DNA of 64,000 bases, from the NCBI GenBank assembly GCA_947476745.1, contig CANJRG010000013.1, forward strand, positions 1 to 64,000, given 5' to 3'. Position 1 is the first letter of the stretch. Each line of letters starts with the position of its first letter. Source of the stretch: Acidimicrobiia bacterium. GTDB taxonomy: Bacteria; Actinomycetota; Acidimicrobiia; Acidimicrobiales; CAIXPF01. Of the stretch, positions 1 to 7,773 are shown piece after piece. The notes beneath the pieces were generated by a model. It saw nothing but the letters and a program-made list of their open reading frames with translations. It ran no database searches and was not told where the DNA came from. The translations under genes were made by a program, and so were the position numbers.

Positions 1-168
1 CGACGCGGCGACGTGACGACGCGGCGACGCGGCGACGTGACGACGCGGCGACGCGGCGACGTGACGACGCGGCGACGCGGCGACGTGACGACGCGGCGAC
101 GCGGCGACGTGACGACGCGGCGACGCGGCGACGTGACGACGTGACGACGTGACGACGCGGCGACGTGG
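1..168. repeat. Octanucleotide tandem array (21 units)
   Basis: The array is built from two 8-base units, A = CGACGCGG and B = CGACGTGA, in the order ABA repeated five times, then A, three consecutive B units, A and a degenerate B (CGACGTGG). The higher-order period is 24 bases. It starts at or before the window edge and runs into the ApbE-like reading frame. Each B unit carries a TGA, and the three consecutive B units at 129-152 place a TGA in each of the three forward frames (134, 142, 150). Confidence 0.95.
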
Positions 169-536
169 TGGCGACCCGACCGGCCGGCCGACCGGCGTGG
201 CGGGTCGGCATCCAGCACCCCGCCGACCGTGACGCCGTCGCCGCGGTGCTGGAACTGTCCTGTGGGGCCGTTGCCACGTCGGGTACCTACGAACGGGGCA
301 ACCATCTGCGCGGGCGGGCCGCGGCGGTCGACTCGGTCGCCGTGACCGGTCCCGATCTGGCCGTCGCCGATGCCCTCGCCACCGCCTCGTGGGCCTCGGG
401 TGCACTGCGACCGACGTGGTGGGACCGCGTCGCCGGCCCCCACGGCCTGCTCGCGCTCGGGACCGACGGCCGGCTGCGCTGGTGGCCCCCCGGCGCAGGA
501 GACGTGCCGATCGATGACCCGGTCGCAGCCTCCTAG
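165..536 (+). pseudogene. FAD:protein FMN transferase (ApbE-like), C-terminal remnant
   Basis: The 123-residue frame matches the C-terminal third of ApbE flavin transferases, which attach FMN to a threonine of secreted or membrane target proteins. Visible family features are a WRVGIQHP segment, the GAVATSGTYERGNH segment (the conserved TSG and His region that helps form the Mg-FAD site), and the VTGPDLAVADALATA segment near the end. Family members are usually about 300 residues, so roughly the first 180 are missing. The frame is preceded immediately by the octamer array, which puts stops in all forward frames at 134-152, so no continuous full-length ApbE can be read here. The GTG at 165 is only a formal start. 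It could be a pseudogene, a repeat-length-variable gene, or an assembly problem at the contig edge. Confidence 0.75.
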
Positions 537-684
537 CTGCCGGGACGCGACACACGTCGATCACCTCTGCGGCTCTGCTACGTTCCGGGCGGTACTACTG
601 AAGGGTCGTCCGGCGCGCCCACCCCCAAGCCACCCGGGTGCCCCAACAGCCTGACTACACCAGAGCCCCGGGACGGGTAGGCGA

Positions 685-1974
685 GTGAGCACGAACCCTG
701 CCAGCGAACCCATCGGCGTAGGGAGAACGACGGCCGTCTCCGATACTCCGACCACGCTGCAGGACGTCTTCGATGCCCGCTCCAACAGCATCGGCTTCAT
801 CCGGTTCGTGCTGGCGGCAATGGTGCTCGTCGGTCACAGCTACGTGTTGGGTGGGTTCGGTGACGAGGTCGCCTGGAGTTGGACCCTCGGGCAGGAGAAC
901 TTCGGTGGCATCGCGGTCGGCGGGTTCTTCGTGCTCAGCGGGTTCCTCATCACCCGCAGCTACACCACGACCACCTCGGTGTTCCGGTTCCTCTGGCAGC
1001 GGTTCCTGCGGATCTTCCCGGCGTTCTGGGTCTGTCTCCTGGTGACCGCCTTCATCATCGGACCGTTGATTTGGCGGACCGATCACGGCGGGTTCTCGGG
1101 CTACCTCGACATCTCGAGGGACTCGCCGCTCGACTACGTGCTGCGCAACTCGAGGCTCGCGATGCGTCAGTACAACATCGGGGATCTCCTGGCCAACGCC
1201 CCGGCACCGCGGGACCTCAACGGGTCGCTCTGGACGCTGATCTACGAGCTCCGCTGCTACCTCGCGGTCGCCGCGCTGGGGGTCTTCGGGGTGTTCCGCC
1301 GGGCACGGGGAATGGTGTTGGGCCTCACCGCCATGCTGTGGGTGCTGCAGCTCGTCGTCATCGCCGCCCCGGGCGGTGGCGGCACCCTGATGCCGGCCGA
1401 CCTCTACCTGGTCCGCCTGTCGTTCCTGTTCGGGCTGGGCGCCTGCCTGTTCCTGTACCGGGAGCGGGTGCCGATGGACGATCGGGCCGGCGTGCTGGCC
1501 ACCGGCCTGCTGCTGCTGTCGTTCCGTTACCACGTCTACTTCGTGATCGGTCAGGCGGCACTCGCCTACGCGCTCCTGTGGGCCGGGTGGCGGCTGCCGT
1601 TCAGGTGGTTCGACCGCTACGGAGACTTCTCCTACGGCCTGTACCTGTACGCCTTCCCGGTCCAACAGCTGCTGGCCATCTATCCCCAGGCCGTCGGCCA
1701 CGGGCAGCTGTGGTACGTGCTGGTGACCTTTGCGCTCGTGGTACCGATGTCGATCGGCAGCTACTACCTCGTCGAGCGGCCCTTCCTCCGGCTGAAGAAC
1801 GCCAAGGTCCCTGCGCCGCTGCTCACCCTGTCGGGCCGGGCCGCAGCGGTAACGCAGGAATCCTTCCGGCGACCCCGCCGGGCTCCGGTCGCAGCCGAAC
1901 CGGCCGCAACCGACACCGACCGGCACAGCCGGGACCTCGCCGCAGAACCGACCCAGGTTTCAGTCGAGCCCTAG
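685..1974 (+). CDS. Membrane acyltransferase, acyltransferase-3 (OafA/NodX-like) family
   Basis: A 429-residue polytopic membrane protein of the acyltransferase-3 family, which O-acylates cell-surface sugars or lipids using acyl donors from the cytoplasm. The first membrane segment holds the family pattern of an Arg followed by the catalytic-type His (GFIRFVLAAMVLVGHSY, residues about 32-48). It is followed by GGFFVLSGFLITRS, where family members keep FFVLSGFL. About ten hydrophobic segments extend to residue 370, with a hydrophilic tail of some 50 residues. The GTG start follows a purine-rich GGGACGGG stretch. It stands alone between the ApbE remnant and the integrative element, so its substrate cannot be inferred. 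No catalytic SGNH domain is fused. Confidence 0.9.
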   Translation: MSTNPASEPIGVGRTTAVSDTPTTLQDVFDARSNSIGFIRFVLAAMVLVGHSYVLGGFGDEVAWSWTLGQENFGGIAVGGFFVLSGFLITRSYTTTTSVFRFLWQRFLRIFPAFWVCLLVTAFIIGPLIWRTDHGGFSGYLDISRDSPLDYVLRNSRLAMRQYNIGDLLANAPAPRDLNGSLWTLIYELRCYLAVAALGVFGVFRRARGMVLGLTAMLWVLQLVVIAAPGGGGTLMPADLYLVRLSFLFGLGACLFLYRERVPMDDRAGVLATGLLLLSFRYHVYFVIGQAALAYALLWAGWRLPFRWFDRYGDFSYGLYLYAFPVQQLLAIYPQAVGHGQLWYVLVTFALVVPMSIGSYYLVERPFLRLKNAKVPAPLLTLSGRAAAVTQESFRRPRRAPVAAEPAATDTDRHSRDLAAEPTQVSVEP

Positions 1975-2097
1975 CCGTCGTGCGCGGGCGGACTGGCGAC
2001 GGGGGCCCTGCACCACGGGACGTCGCCCCGGGCGGTTCGCAGGCACGTAGCTCATCCATTCCGGCCAAGACGGGCCGGACCGTCGCGTTCACCACGC

Positions 2098-2121
2098 AAA
2101 AGCGGCCCCCGAAAGGGCCGC
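2098..2121 (-). terminator. Rho-independent terminator, originally of tRNA-Gly
   Basis: On the minus strand a 7-bp GC stem (GCGGCCC / GGGCCGC) with a six-base loop is followed by TTTT. It sits 18 bases outside the left 47-bp repeat. Before the element integrated it would have lain just downstream of the tRNA-Gly 3' end; it is now about 7.4 kb away. Confidence 0.8.
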
Positions 2122-2138
2122 CGACCTCGACTTCGACG

Positions 2139-2185
2139 TGGAGCGGATGACGCGACTCGAACGCGCGACCCTCACCTTGGCAAGG
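2139..2185. repeat. Attachment-site repeat, distal copy (tRNA-Gly 3' half)
   Basis: These 47 bases are identical to 9511-9557, the 3' half of the intact tRNA-Gly gene from the anticodon loop to the encoded CCA. The match stops at both edges (G versus C at 2138/9510, C versus T at 2186/9558). This is the duplicated core left by site-specific integration into a tRNA gene. It is not a functional tRNA: the 5' half is absent. Confidence 0.95.
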
Positions 2186-2295
2186 CGGGGAGATCTCCCC
2201 GTCCAGGGGTCTGTGTTCCGCTGAGCAGGAAGTTCTCCAGAGGCCGCTCCGCCCGATCCGCAGAGTCGGCCCCATTCCGGCGGCCGATGCACCAC

Positions 2296-2305
2296 GCGTT
2301 AAACC
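2296..2305. promoter_or_regulatory. Possible integrase arm-type site (left end)
   Basis: GCGTTAAACC lies 110 bases inside the left attachment repeat. It is the reverse complement of GGTTTAACGC, which occurs twice just inside the right end (9430-9439 and 9443-9452). With the flanking C the shared match to the first right-end copy is 11 bases. Matching short motifs in opposite orientation near both ends fit arm-type binding sites for the integrase or excisionase; this is inference. Confidence 0.5.
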
Positions 2306-2440
2306 GCTCTACGAGGACCCGTCTCCGGTTGCGAGGTTGCCCGGTGGTCCGTGGAACGAGATGGCGGTGGTCCTCCGCCTAGGTCTGCCCCTACGTCGAC
2401 GGCTTCGAGTTCGCCGGCCTGATGAACACGTGTCCGACCC

Positions 2441-2848
2441 TCAGTCGAGCACAGCCATGGCTTCGATCTCCACGAGGAGGTCCGGCGTGAACAGCGCCGC
2501 GACGCCGATCAGCGTGCCTGGAGCGAGCGAGGTGACCCCGAGCTTCTCGAACGCCCGGGCGCGACCTTCACTCACCAGAGCCATCTTGTCGGCGGTCCAG
2601 TCAACGATGTAAATGGTCAGTTTCGCCACGTTGTCGAAGGAGCCGCCGGCTGCGGCGACGGCGGCGCCGACGTTCAGAAAGCATTGCTCGACCTGCGCGC
2701 TGAGGTCGCCCTGGCCGACCAGGGCTCCGTCGGCGTCCCACGCGACTTGGCCGGCCATGAACACCAGCTTCGATCCGGTAGCGATGGACACCTGCCTGTG
2801 GAAGCCGACCTTGGGTAGTCCTTCAGGCTCGATCAGATTGACAGTCAT
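2441..2848 (-). CDS. RidA family (YjgF/UK114) enamine/imine deaminase-like protein
   Basis: A 135-residue protein of the RidA family, which hydrolyses reactive enamine/imine intermediates released by PLP enzymes. Support comes from overall length, the LVFMAGQVAWDADG segment near residues 28-41, a central region matching the family (VEQCFLNVGAAVAAAGGSFDNVAKLTIYIVD) and the C-terminal LVEIEAMAVLD. The Arg of the family's catalytic site, usually followed by S/T near residue 105, is not obvious, so activity is uncertain. ATG 2848 is chosen because the protein then begins MTVNLIEPEG, as in relatives; it overlaps the end of the upstream DUF6036 frame by 26 bases, suggesting coupled translation. It is cargo of the tRNA-Gly element. 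Confidence 0.85.
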   Translation of the reverse strand: MTVNLIEPEGLPKVGFHRQVSIATGSKLVFMAGQVAWDADGALVGQGDLSAQVEQCFLNVGAAVAAAGGSFDNVAKLTIYIVDWTADKMALVSEGRARAFEKLGVTSLAPGTLIGVAALFTPDLLVEIEAMAVLD

Positions 2849-3486
2849 CCGGCGTCTGTCTACCACCATCGAGGCTCGCGTCGAAGTATCGGAACGGGAT
2901 GGTGGGGCCACCGTGATCGCGTTCGCAGTGGGCGACAGCGTCGATCCATGCTCGGAAAGGCCGGTGCGGCCTTCGGATGGCGGTGGTGGGGGTCATCGCC
3001 GGGAAGGCTGGCGTGCCCACCTCCAGCTGAGCAAGCACACCCTGCGCCGTCGTTCGGCGATCGGTCCCAACGACGGCGACCTCGAGCAAGCGGGCGACCT
3101 CGGCCGGATCGGCCAAGCGCGCCCCCGATGATGGCGGCGACGAAGTCGCGACCCTTCTGCCGTCCGGCGAGGAGCTTCGCCACGCAGAGGTCGCGCACGT
3201 CCAGACACCAGCTCGTGGTGCCCGTCGATCGGTCCACCAACGGCACGAGACGCTCATCCCACCCGGACGCCAGCATGGCGGTCGACAGCCCGACACCCTC
3301 GGCGTAGATGCCATAGGTCTCGTGAAACATCGACGCCTCACCGATCGCACCGTCGATGAGATCGGCCCGCCGACCGTCGACAACGCCGGGCGGCACGATG
3401 TCGGCCTCGACCGAGAACGTCGCTTCACCGGGGAGCACCGCTTCGTCGTAGGAGCCCAGGATCGCCTGGCTTCCAACCGCTACCAC
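2823..3486 (-). pseudogene. DUF6036/AbiEii-like nucleotidyltransferase-fold toxin, frameshifted
   Basis: Residues 1-90 in one frame (VAVGSQAILGSYDE, SVEADIVPPG, IDGAIGEASMFHETYGIYAEGV, VRDLCVAKLLAGRQKG) match DUF6036-type proteins with a nucleotidyltransferase fold related to AbiEii toxins. Near 3130, beside a run of five G on the coding strand, similarity moves to another frame (LADPAEVARLLEVAVVGTDRR), which continues to a stop at 2823 overlapping ridA. One base therefore separates the two halves. The gene follows the XRE gene closely, and its frame continues past the XRE stop. The nearest in-frame start is the weak GTG at 3486, although plausible coding extends 16 codons upstream. It looks inactivated; a sequencing error or programmed shift is possible. 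Confidence 0.7.
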
Positions 3487-3537
3487 GTCGTCGGACTGGA
3501 CGATGGCGCCAGCAGCGCGGATCGGGTGCTCAGCTGA

Positions 3538-4047
3538 TCACGACGCACGTTGCTGCCCTCGCAGCGCCGCCAGACGTTCGGTCGAGCTCAACACACCGGC
3601 GAAGGGCGTGCTCTGCCGCAGATCGCACGCCTGCTCCGAGCGCGACAACAGCACGTCGACCAGCCCGACCAAGGACCCGGCCAGCAGCCGCTCCCACTCA
3701 TCGAGCCAGCGCGTGGCATGCCGCGCGGTATCCGCGGCGCGCATCGTCGCCAAGTTCGCCTGGGCCTTGGCCAACGCCGCCTCCGGGTCGGCCACCAGCC
3801 GCTCGGCGATCACCTGATGCAACCGCAAGCTCTTCTCCTCCGCCGCCGTGAGCGGCTGCACCTCGACCACCCGACACTGCACGCCCGCCGCAGCCAACAA
3901 ACGAAAATACAACTCCACCGAGGGCACCACCGAACCCGACTCGTACGCCGACAACCGCGTCCGCGACGTACCCACCCGCCCCGCCAACTCCGCCTGCGTC
4001 AACCCCGCCGCCCGCCGAGCCCCCCGCAACACCACCGACCAATCCAC
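3538..4047 (-). CDS. XRE-type helix-turn-helix regulator (partner of DUF6036 gene)
   Basis: A 169-residue protein whose first 60 residues form a canonical XRE DNA-binding domain (LRGARRAAGLTQAELAGRVGTSRTRLSAYESGSVVPSVELYFRLLAAAG). A C-terminal region of about 100 residues is rich in Ala, Leu and Arg. GTG 4047 is chosen because the HTH domain then starts at residue 3 as is usual, and because an 18-bp perfect palindrome ends nine bases upstream, fitting autoregulation. The open frame extends to 4290 but that extension is uncharacteristic. Such regulators are commonly paired with DUF6036/AbiEii-like genes as an antitoxin-like partner; here the partner is frameshifted, leaving the regulator alone. 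Confidence 0.8.
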   Translation of the reverse strand: MDWSVVLRGARRAAGLTQAELAGRVGTSRTRLSAYESGSVVPSVELYFRLLAAAGVQCRVVEVQPLTAAEEKSLRLHQVIAERLVADPEAALAKAQANLATMRAADTARHATRWLDEWERLLAGSLVGLVDVLLSRSEQACDLRQSTPFAGVLSSTERLAALRGQQRAS

Positions 4048-4055
4048 CGATCCAC

Positions 4056-4073
4056 CGTATCGGATCCGATACG
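4056..4073. promoter_or_regulatory. 18-bp palindromic operator of the XRE gene
   Basis: CGTATCGGATCCGATACG is a perfect 18-bp palindrome that ends nine bases before the GTG start of the XRE gene (minus strand). Its position, overlapping the expected promoter or 5' leader, fits a self-repression site. The base composition (TAT/ATA half-sites) differs from the GC-rich surroundings. Confidence 0.65.
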
Positions 4074-4736
4074 TACCCGGCGGACCTGAAAGAAGCGACT
4101 CGACTTCCCCGGCAAACACAAGCCCATCCCGCACGGCAGTCAGCCCAGGGAAGCTCCGGCCCAACCGACCGGCCGCGAGCACTCTCCCCACAACACGTTT
4201 CGGCGGGCACGCCCTTGACCGCCCGGACACCCATGCCTCCGCCGCACTCCGCCGGAAGTGTGCGGCCGGAGGCGAGCCACTGGGCCGCACAGCCCGGGCA
4301 CGATGCAGCGAACATCCTCTTGCGAGGACCCGGCGCTCACGGCGACGCCGTCCGGCAGGTTGGTATCGAGGCGTCCTCTGCCGGCCGGGGAGTCACCCGC
4401 TTACCTTGCCCGACAGCGTCGGTGTGGCGAGGTGGTTGCAGGCCCGATCGGTCCACGGCCCGAGCGCACCCACCGGAGAGGTGTGCCGAAGCGATTGCGG
4501 ACGCTGATCCCGTTGAGCGGGCGAGCTACTTTCCGCCGGGTCGGAAAGCGATGACCGCTGTGCGCTCGATGCTGGCGTACGGCGACTGGATCGACGACGT
4601 CGCAAGCCCTCATCCGAGGCACCCGTCGGTTTGCCCAGGGACTTCGTTGATGGGGTCGATCTGGTGAGCGCGGGCCCGGGGCCTTGCGGTGCCGACGGGC
4701 GTCGCGCGCTCGCTTGCCTGCGCGCTGGCCGATCTG
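4074..4736. other. Gene-free stretch within the element
   Basis: About 660 bases between the XRE gene and the mycothiol-type enzyme gene. Reading frames here are only GC-driven; none shows a recognisable domain, signal sequence or convincing ribosome binding site. Apart from the XRE operator just to its left, nothing can be assigned. Confidence 0.5.
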
Positions 4737-5477
4737 TCAGATGTCGAAGAACCGGGTGGCGAGCAGGGCGGTGCTGGGATCGAGGATGCACGCTCGGCGG
4801 TAGGGGAACTGCAGCGTGAACTGCGCGGTGTCGACGACGTGGATCGTGTGGTCGGCGGGCAGGTCGACGTCGTCGGGATGATCGACGCGAACCTCGCCCT
4901 CGGCGATGCGCAGCGCGACCGGGCCGAACGGGAAGTTGAGCCGATACAACTCGTTCACGGCGTGCGCCTCGGGCCGCAACCAGCCAGACGCGACGGGCAT
5001 CAGATTGCGCCAGATGCCCTCGAGGAGCTCTCCGTCCATCGACCAGTGACGGTTCGTGGCCCGGCTGATGTCATCGCCGTGGACCAGCAACTCGCCGAGG
5101 AGGTTGGCCCAGGCTGCGGCCACGGTCACGGTGAGGCCGAGATGGAACTCCCGCAGCATGTCGAGCGGAATGCTCGGCGCCACGGGCGCGAGCTGGGCGA
5201 TGGTGGCGTCGAGCTGGTCGGCTACCTCGGCCGCTGTCCTGTCCACGGCCGAGACGTCTTCGGCGTTCAGCGCGGCCAGCCGCGCCCGCGAGGCGGCCCG
5301 CTCGGTGGGGGACAGGTAGCGGCTGAGGACGGTGAGGACATGGACGCCGACCTCCCGGGCGTCCCATTCCATACCCGGGACACGGGCCGCTTCCTCCTGC
5401 GGGGTGAGCGATCGCAACAGCGCAGTGAAGCGGGCGAACTGCACGGGCAAAGGGTCGAAGCTCTGTTGAAACGACAT
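4737..5477 (-). CDS. Maleylpyruvate isomerase/DinB-like mycothiol-dependent enzyme
   Basis: A 246-residue protein of the mycothiol-dependent maleylpyruvate isomerase (MDMPI) superfamily, a DinB-like four-helix bundle with a C-terminal sterol-carrier-like domain. The N-terminal part (FARFTALLRSLTPQEEAARVPGMEWDAREVGVHVLTVLSRY) gives the family's W-x-x-R-x-V-x-x-H variant, where the His is a metal ligand. A second region, LLGELLVHGDDISRA, carries the later conserved HGDDI block. ATG 5477 is preceded by GAGGAGCTG at good spacing. It is transcribed divergently from padR with shared operator repeats between them, so PadR probably controls it. The substrate is unknown; roles in thiol conjugation of electrophiles are typical for the family. 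Confidence 0.85.
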   Translation of the reverse strand: MSFQQSFDPLPVQFARFTALLRSLTPQEEAARVPGMEWDAREVGVHVLTVLSRYLSPTERAASRARLAALNAEDVSAVDRTAAEVADQLDATIAQLAPVAPSIPLDMLREFHLGLTVTVAAAWANLLGELLVHGDDISRATNRHWSMDGELLEGIWRNLMPVASGWLRPEAHAVNELYRLNFPFGPVALRIAEGEVRVDHPDDVDLPADHTIHVVDTAQFTLQFPYRRACILDPSTALLATRFFDI

Positions 5478-5516
5478 CGCTGCAGCTCCTCGGTGACTCG
5501 GCATTTGCTCCGGGCT

Positions 5517-5549
5517 GGAGTAGCTCGGAACGTACTCCGGAGCGGAGTA
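5517..5549. promoter_or_regulatory. Operator repeats in the MDMPI-padR divergent promoter
   Basis: Three half-sites are visible: GGAGTA at 5517, and TACTCCG-gag-CGGAGTA at 5533-5549, a perfect 7+7 inverted repeat with a 3-base spacer. The first two also form an inverted pair (GGAGTA-N10-TACTCC). This region lies between the two divergent starts and ends 11 bases before the padR ATG, so it is the likely PadR binding site. Confidence 0.7.
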
Positions 5550-5560
5550 GTGTGTCAACG

Positions 5561-6196
5561 ATGGCCGAGCTCACCACGACGTCGTACGCGATCCTGGGTC
5601 TTCTGTCCCTCCGCCCCCATTCGGCCTACGACCTCACCCAGCAAGCGCGCCGCAGCCTGGCGTTCATCTGGCCCATCTCCGAAAGCCAGCTCTATGCCGA
5701 GCCGCGGCGCCTGGTCGGCGAGGGCCTGGTGAAGGCGACCAAGGAGCCCGCCGGGCCGACGCGCACCCGCACCGTCTATCGCATCACCGCCAAGGGTCGA
5801 CGAGCGTTCGCCGGGTGGCTGCACACCGCCCCCGCCGCGCCAGGGCTCGGCTCGGAGATCCTGTTGCGGGTCGCCTTCGCCGACGCCGGCGACAAGGAGG
5901 CGTTGCTCGGCTCGATCGCAGCATGCCGCGAGGCGGTTACGGCTCGCTACGAGGCCGGGCGCCGCCAGGTCAAGGAACAGCTGGCGGGCACCGCGCCCTA
6001 TCCAGAGCGAGCCAGCCTCAACGCGGTTTGGTGGGTGCTGATCGGCGAGCAGCTGAGGCTGACGCTGGACTGGCTGGCGTGGGCGGAGGCTGAGGTCCGT
6101 GCATGGGAGGGAACGCAACCCCACGCCTTCGACGACCGGTTGCGGGCCTTGGCCGAACGCCTCGTGGCAGGCGAGGCGATCCTGCGCGGTCCGTAA
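5561..6196 (+). CDS. PadR family transcriptional regulator
   Basis: A 211-residue regulator. The N-terminal winged helix (TTTSYAILGLLSLRPHSAYDLTQQARRS, then YRITAKGRRAFAGWL) is typical of PadR, and the long C-terminal half is the helical dimerisation region of subfamily-1 PadR proteins. ATG 5561 gives the usual MAELTTTSYAILGLL beginning; a GTG nine bases upstream is an alternative. It faces the mycothiol-type enzyme across a short promoter with inverted repeats, suggesting repression of both genes, relieved by an aromatic or electrophilic ligand as for other PadR proteins. It is cargo of the element, so it may bring an inducible detoxification unit. Confidence 0.9.
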   Translation: MAELTTTSYAILGLLSLRPHSAYDLTQQARRSLAFIWPISESQLYAEPRRLVGEGLVKATKEPAGPTRTRTVYRITAKGRRAFAGWLHTAPAAPGLGSEILLRVAFADAGDKEALLGSIAACREAVTARYEAGRRQVKEQLAGTAPYPERASLNAVWWVLIGEQLRLTLDWLAWAEAEVRAWEGTQPHAFDDRLRALAERLVAGEAILRGP

Positions 6197-6524
6197 CTCA
6201 ACCCCGTCCACTTGCGGTGGTTGCACCGCTATCAACTGCTGACCCACGCGAGCAGCGACTGATGGGGTCAGCTCGGACCGGCACGCTGGCGGGTCAGTCG
6301 CCCTCGATTGGTCCACGCATAACGGCCCATACGAGCGCGGCCACCGTCGGCGCCAGGCAAACTCATTGGCCACGCAACCCCGCGATCGCTTCAGGCCGAG
6401 CTGACCATGGCGCCAGTGGAGGGGGGCGTTTTTGCTCGCCGTCGGACACCACGTCTGCCCGCCCGGCGCCTCCACCGCCACCAACGTGTCTACAAGCGTG
6501 GGTGCGATATCGCTGGTCCAAGCG

Positions 6525-6604
6525 GTAGTAGATGGTCGCACCGAGCCGGTAGTAGATGACCCGACGTCGGTAGTAGATGACGCCCGCACGCGGGTAGTAG
6601 ATGG
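6525..6604. repeat. Four iteron-like direct repeats
   Basis: GGTAGTAGATG occurs exactly at 6525, 6549, 6570 and 6594, with start-to-start spacings of 24, 21 and 24 bases, about two helical turns. The intervening bases are not conserved, which suggests selection on the motif rather than simple repeat expansion. The array is AT-richer than its surroundings and fits an iteron or a multi-site regulator binding region. Confidence 0.8.
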
Positions 6605-6660
6605 AGCCGACCAGTCGCTTCGCTCGGGGGGACGCTCGCAGGGAGGCGCTTGAGGGCAAG

Positions 6661-6809
6661 CTGCCGCGTAGCGGCAGTGCGCCAGGCCCAGCGGAACTGG
6701 GACGGGTGGGTCCGGCAACTGCCGGACCTCGCTGGGCGATCTACCGAGTTGGGCTCACCGTGCGTGACGGTCACGTCCATCTACTGGCGCGGAGGTCCGC
6801 AGGACCTCC
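6661..6809. repeat. Three perfect inverted repeats
   Basis: CTGCCGC-gta-GCGGCAG (6661-6677), GGTCCGGCA-ac-TGCCGGACC (6709-6728) and GGAGGTCC-gca-GGACCTCC (6791-6809) lie within 150 bases. Each is a short-loop perfect stem. None is followed by a T-run in either direction, so they do not look like ordinary terminators. Confidence 0.65.
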
Positions 6810-7001
6810 AGATGTGTCTCGACGTTTTTCGGGTTGATGCTGCTAGGGCGCAGGAGCACGCACGGTGGGCTCCTAGCACTGCGATCCTCGACCATGACGT
6901 TGGTCGGGCGCGAGTGGATCGCAGCGGCGTTCACGTGGTCGTTGTCCGATTTCCGGCGCTTCGACGTCCCTACGGTCCGTGTGGACACCCGACGGCACCA
7001 G

Positions 7002-7055
7002 TGTTGAGGTTCGCGTTGAGCCCTCAACAGTGCGCCCCTGTTGAGGCCTCAACAG
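7002..7055. promoter_or_regulatory. Cluster of TTGAG/CTCAA palindromes
   Basis: A TGTTGAGG half-site at 7002 is followed by GTTGAGCCCTCAAC (7015-7028, near-palindromic) and CTGTTGAGGCCTCAACAG (7038-7055, a perfect 18-bp palindrome). Spacing between palindrome centres is about 25 bases. This is likely a multi-dimer binding site for an element-encoded or host DNA-binding protein. Confidence 0.6.
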
Positions 7056-7773
7056 CCCTGCTCACGGGCGCCGGGCCGCCAACGCCGTTGGCCGTTGGCC
7101 GTTGCGGAGCGGGCCGACGTGCTCGGCCCCGCCGCGAAGGTTGCCACCGATGACGTCACGATGCTCAGGCCGAGCGACCAGAGGACGGCATACGACCGGC
7201 GACCCGGCCGACCTGCACCGGCAACGGTCCCCTCGTCCGAGCGGCCCCAGGTTCACCGTGAGGTTGATCTCCGGCGAGCCCCGCCGGCAGATGTCGCAGA
7301 GCCGCAGCGGGTCGCCGGAGCGATTGTGATGGGGCTCGAGGGCGGGTCCGGCGGCGCACCGGACGAACCCGCCGGCCCGTCGCCCACCCCTACGGCAGCC
7401 AGGCCCTGGCCTGTGCGCTGCTTGGTTCGCCCGGCCACCGGCCCCACCCCTTGCGACCGCTCGTTGCCGAGCGACCGCGCACCTCCTCCGTCGCGGTGGC
7501 CAACGATTCTTTTCGGGGTGCACAGACTGTCCACTTGCGGCTACGCCGCACGTGAAGGGGAATCCGGCGCCGACCGCTGGCGGGCGCTAGGCAGGCGATT
7601 TCGACGCTGGTGTCGACGGCGTGAGCGACCATCTCACAGCCGGGCCATGGCGGTTCCCGTGCTTCGAGCGAAGTTCTTTGTCGACTCTGGCGCCCTCAAT
7701 GCGCTTAGCCCAGCTGGGTGCGCCGCTCAGGTGCGCCCACATCCGTCCGAACCCGTGACCGTAGGGAGACACG

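Larger units (their letters stand above)
6197..7773. other. Non-coding, repeat-rich core of the element
   Basis: Almost 1.6 kb without a convincing gene. It holds four 11-bp direct repeats (6525-6604), three perfect short inverted repeats (6661-6677, 6709-6728, 6791-6809), and a cluster of TTGAG/CTCAA palindromes (7002-7055). From 7056 to 7773 no repeat or gene stands out; a short minus-strand stretch near 7275-7320 encodes a CxxC-containing peptide, but with no family support. The concentration of repeats resembles a replication or transfer origin. Confidence 0.5.

Noticed and set aside
1-168. CRISPR array
   Set aside because: Units are 8 bases with no spacers; a CRISPR needs 20-40-bp repeats separated by unique spacers.
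2139-2185. Second tRNA-Gly gene
   Set aside because: Only the 3' half is present; acceptor and D arms are missing, so it is the attachment-site copy.
6363-6659. Minus-strand ORF with IYYR repeats
   Set aside because: The repeats reflect the DNA direct repeats (spacings divisible by three by chance); there is no family or good start.
7102-7523. Cysteine-containing small protein in the element's core region
   Set aside because: Several overlapping frames have a CxxC but no start with a binding site, no domain, and arginine-rich shadow-like composition.
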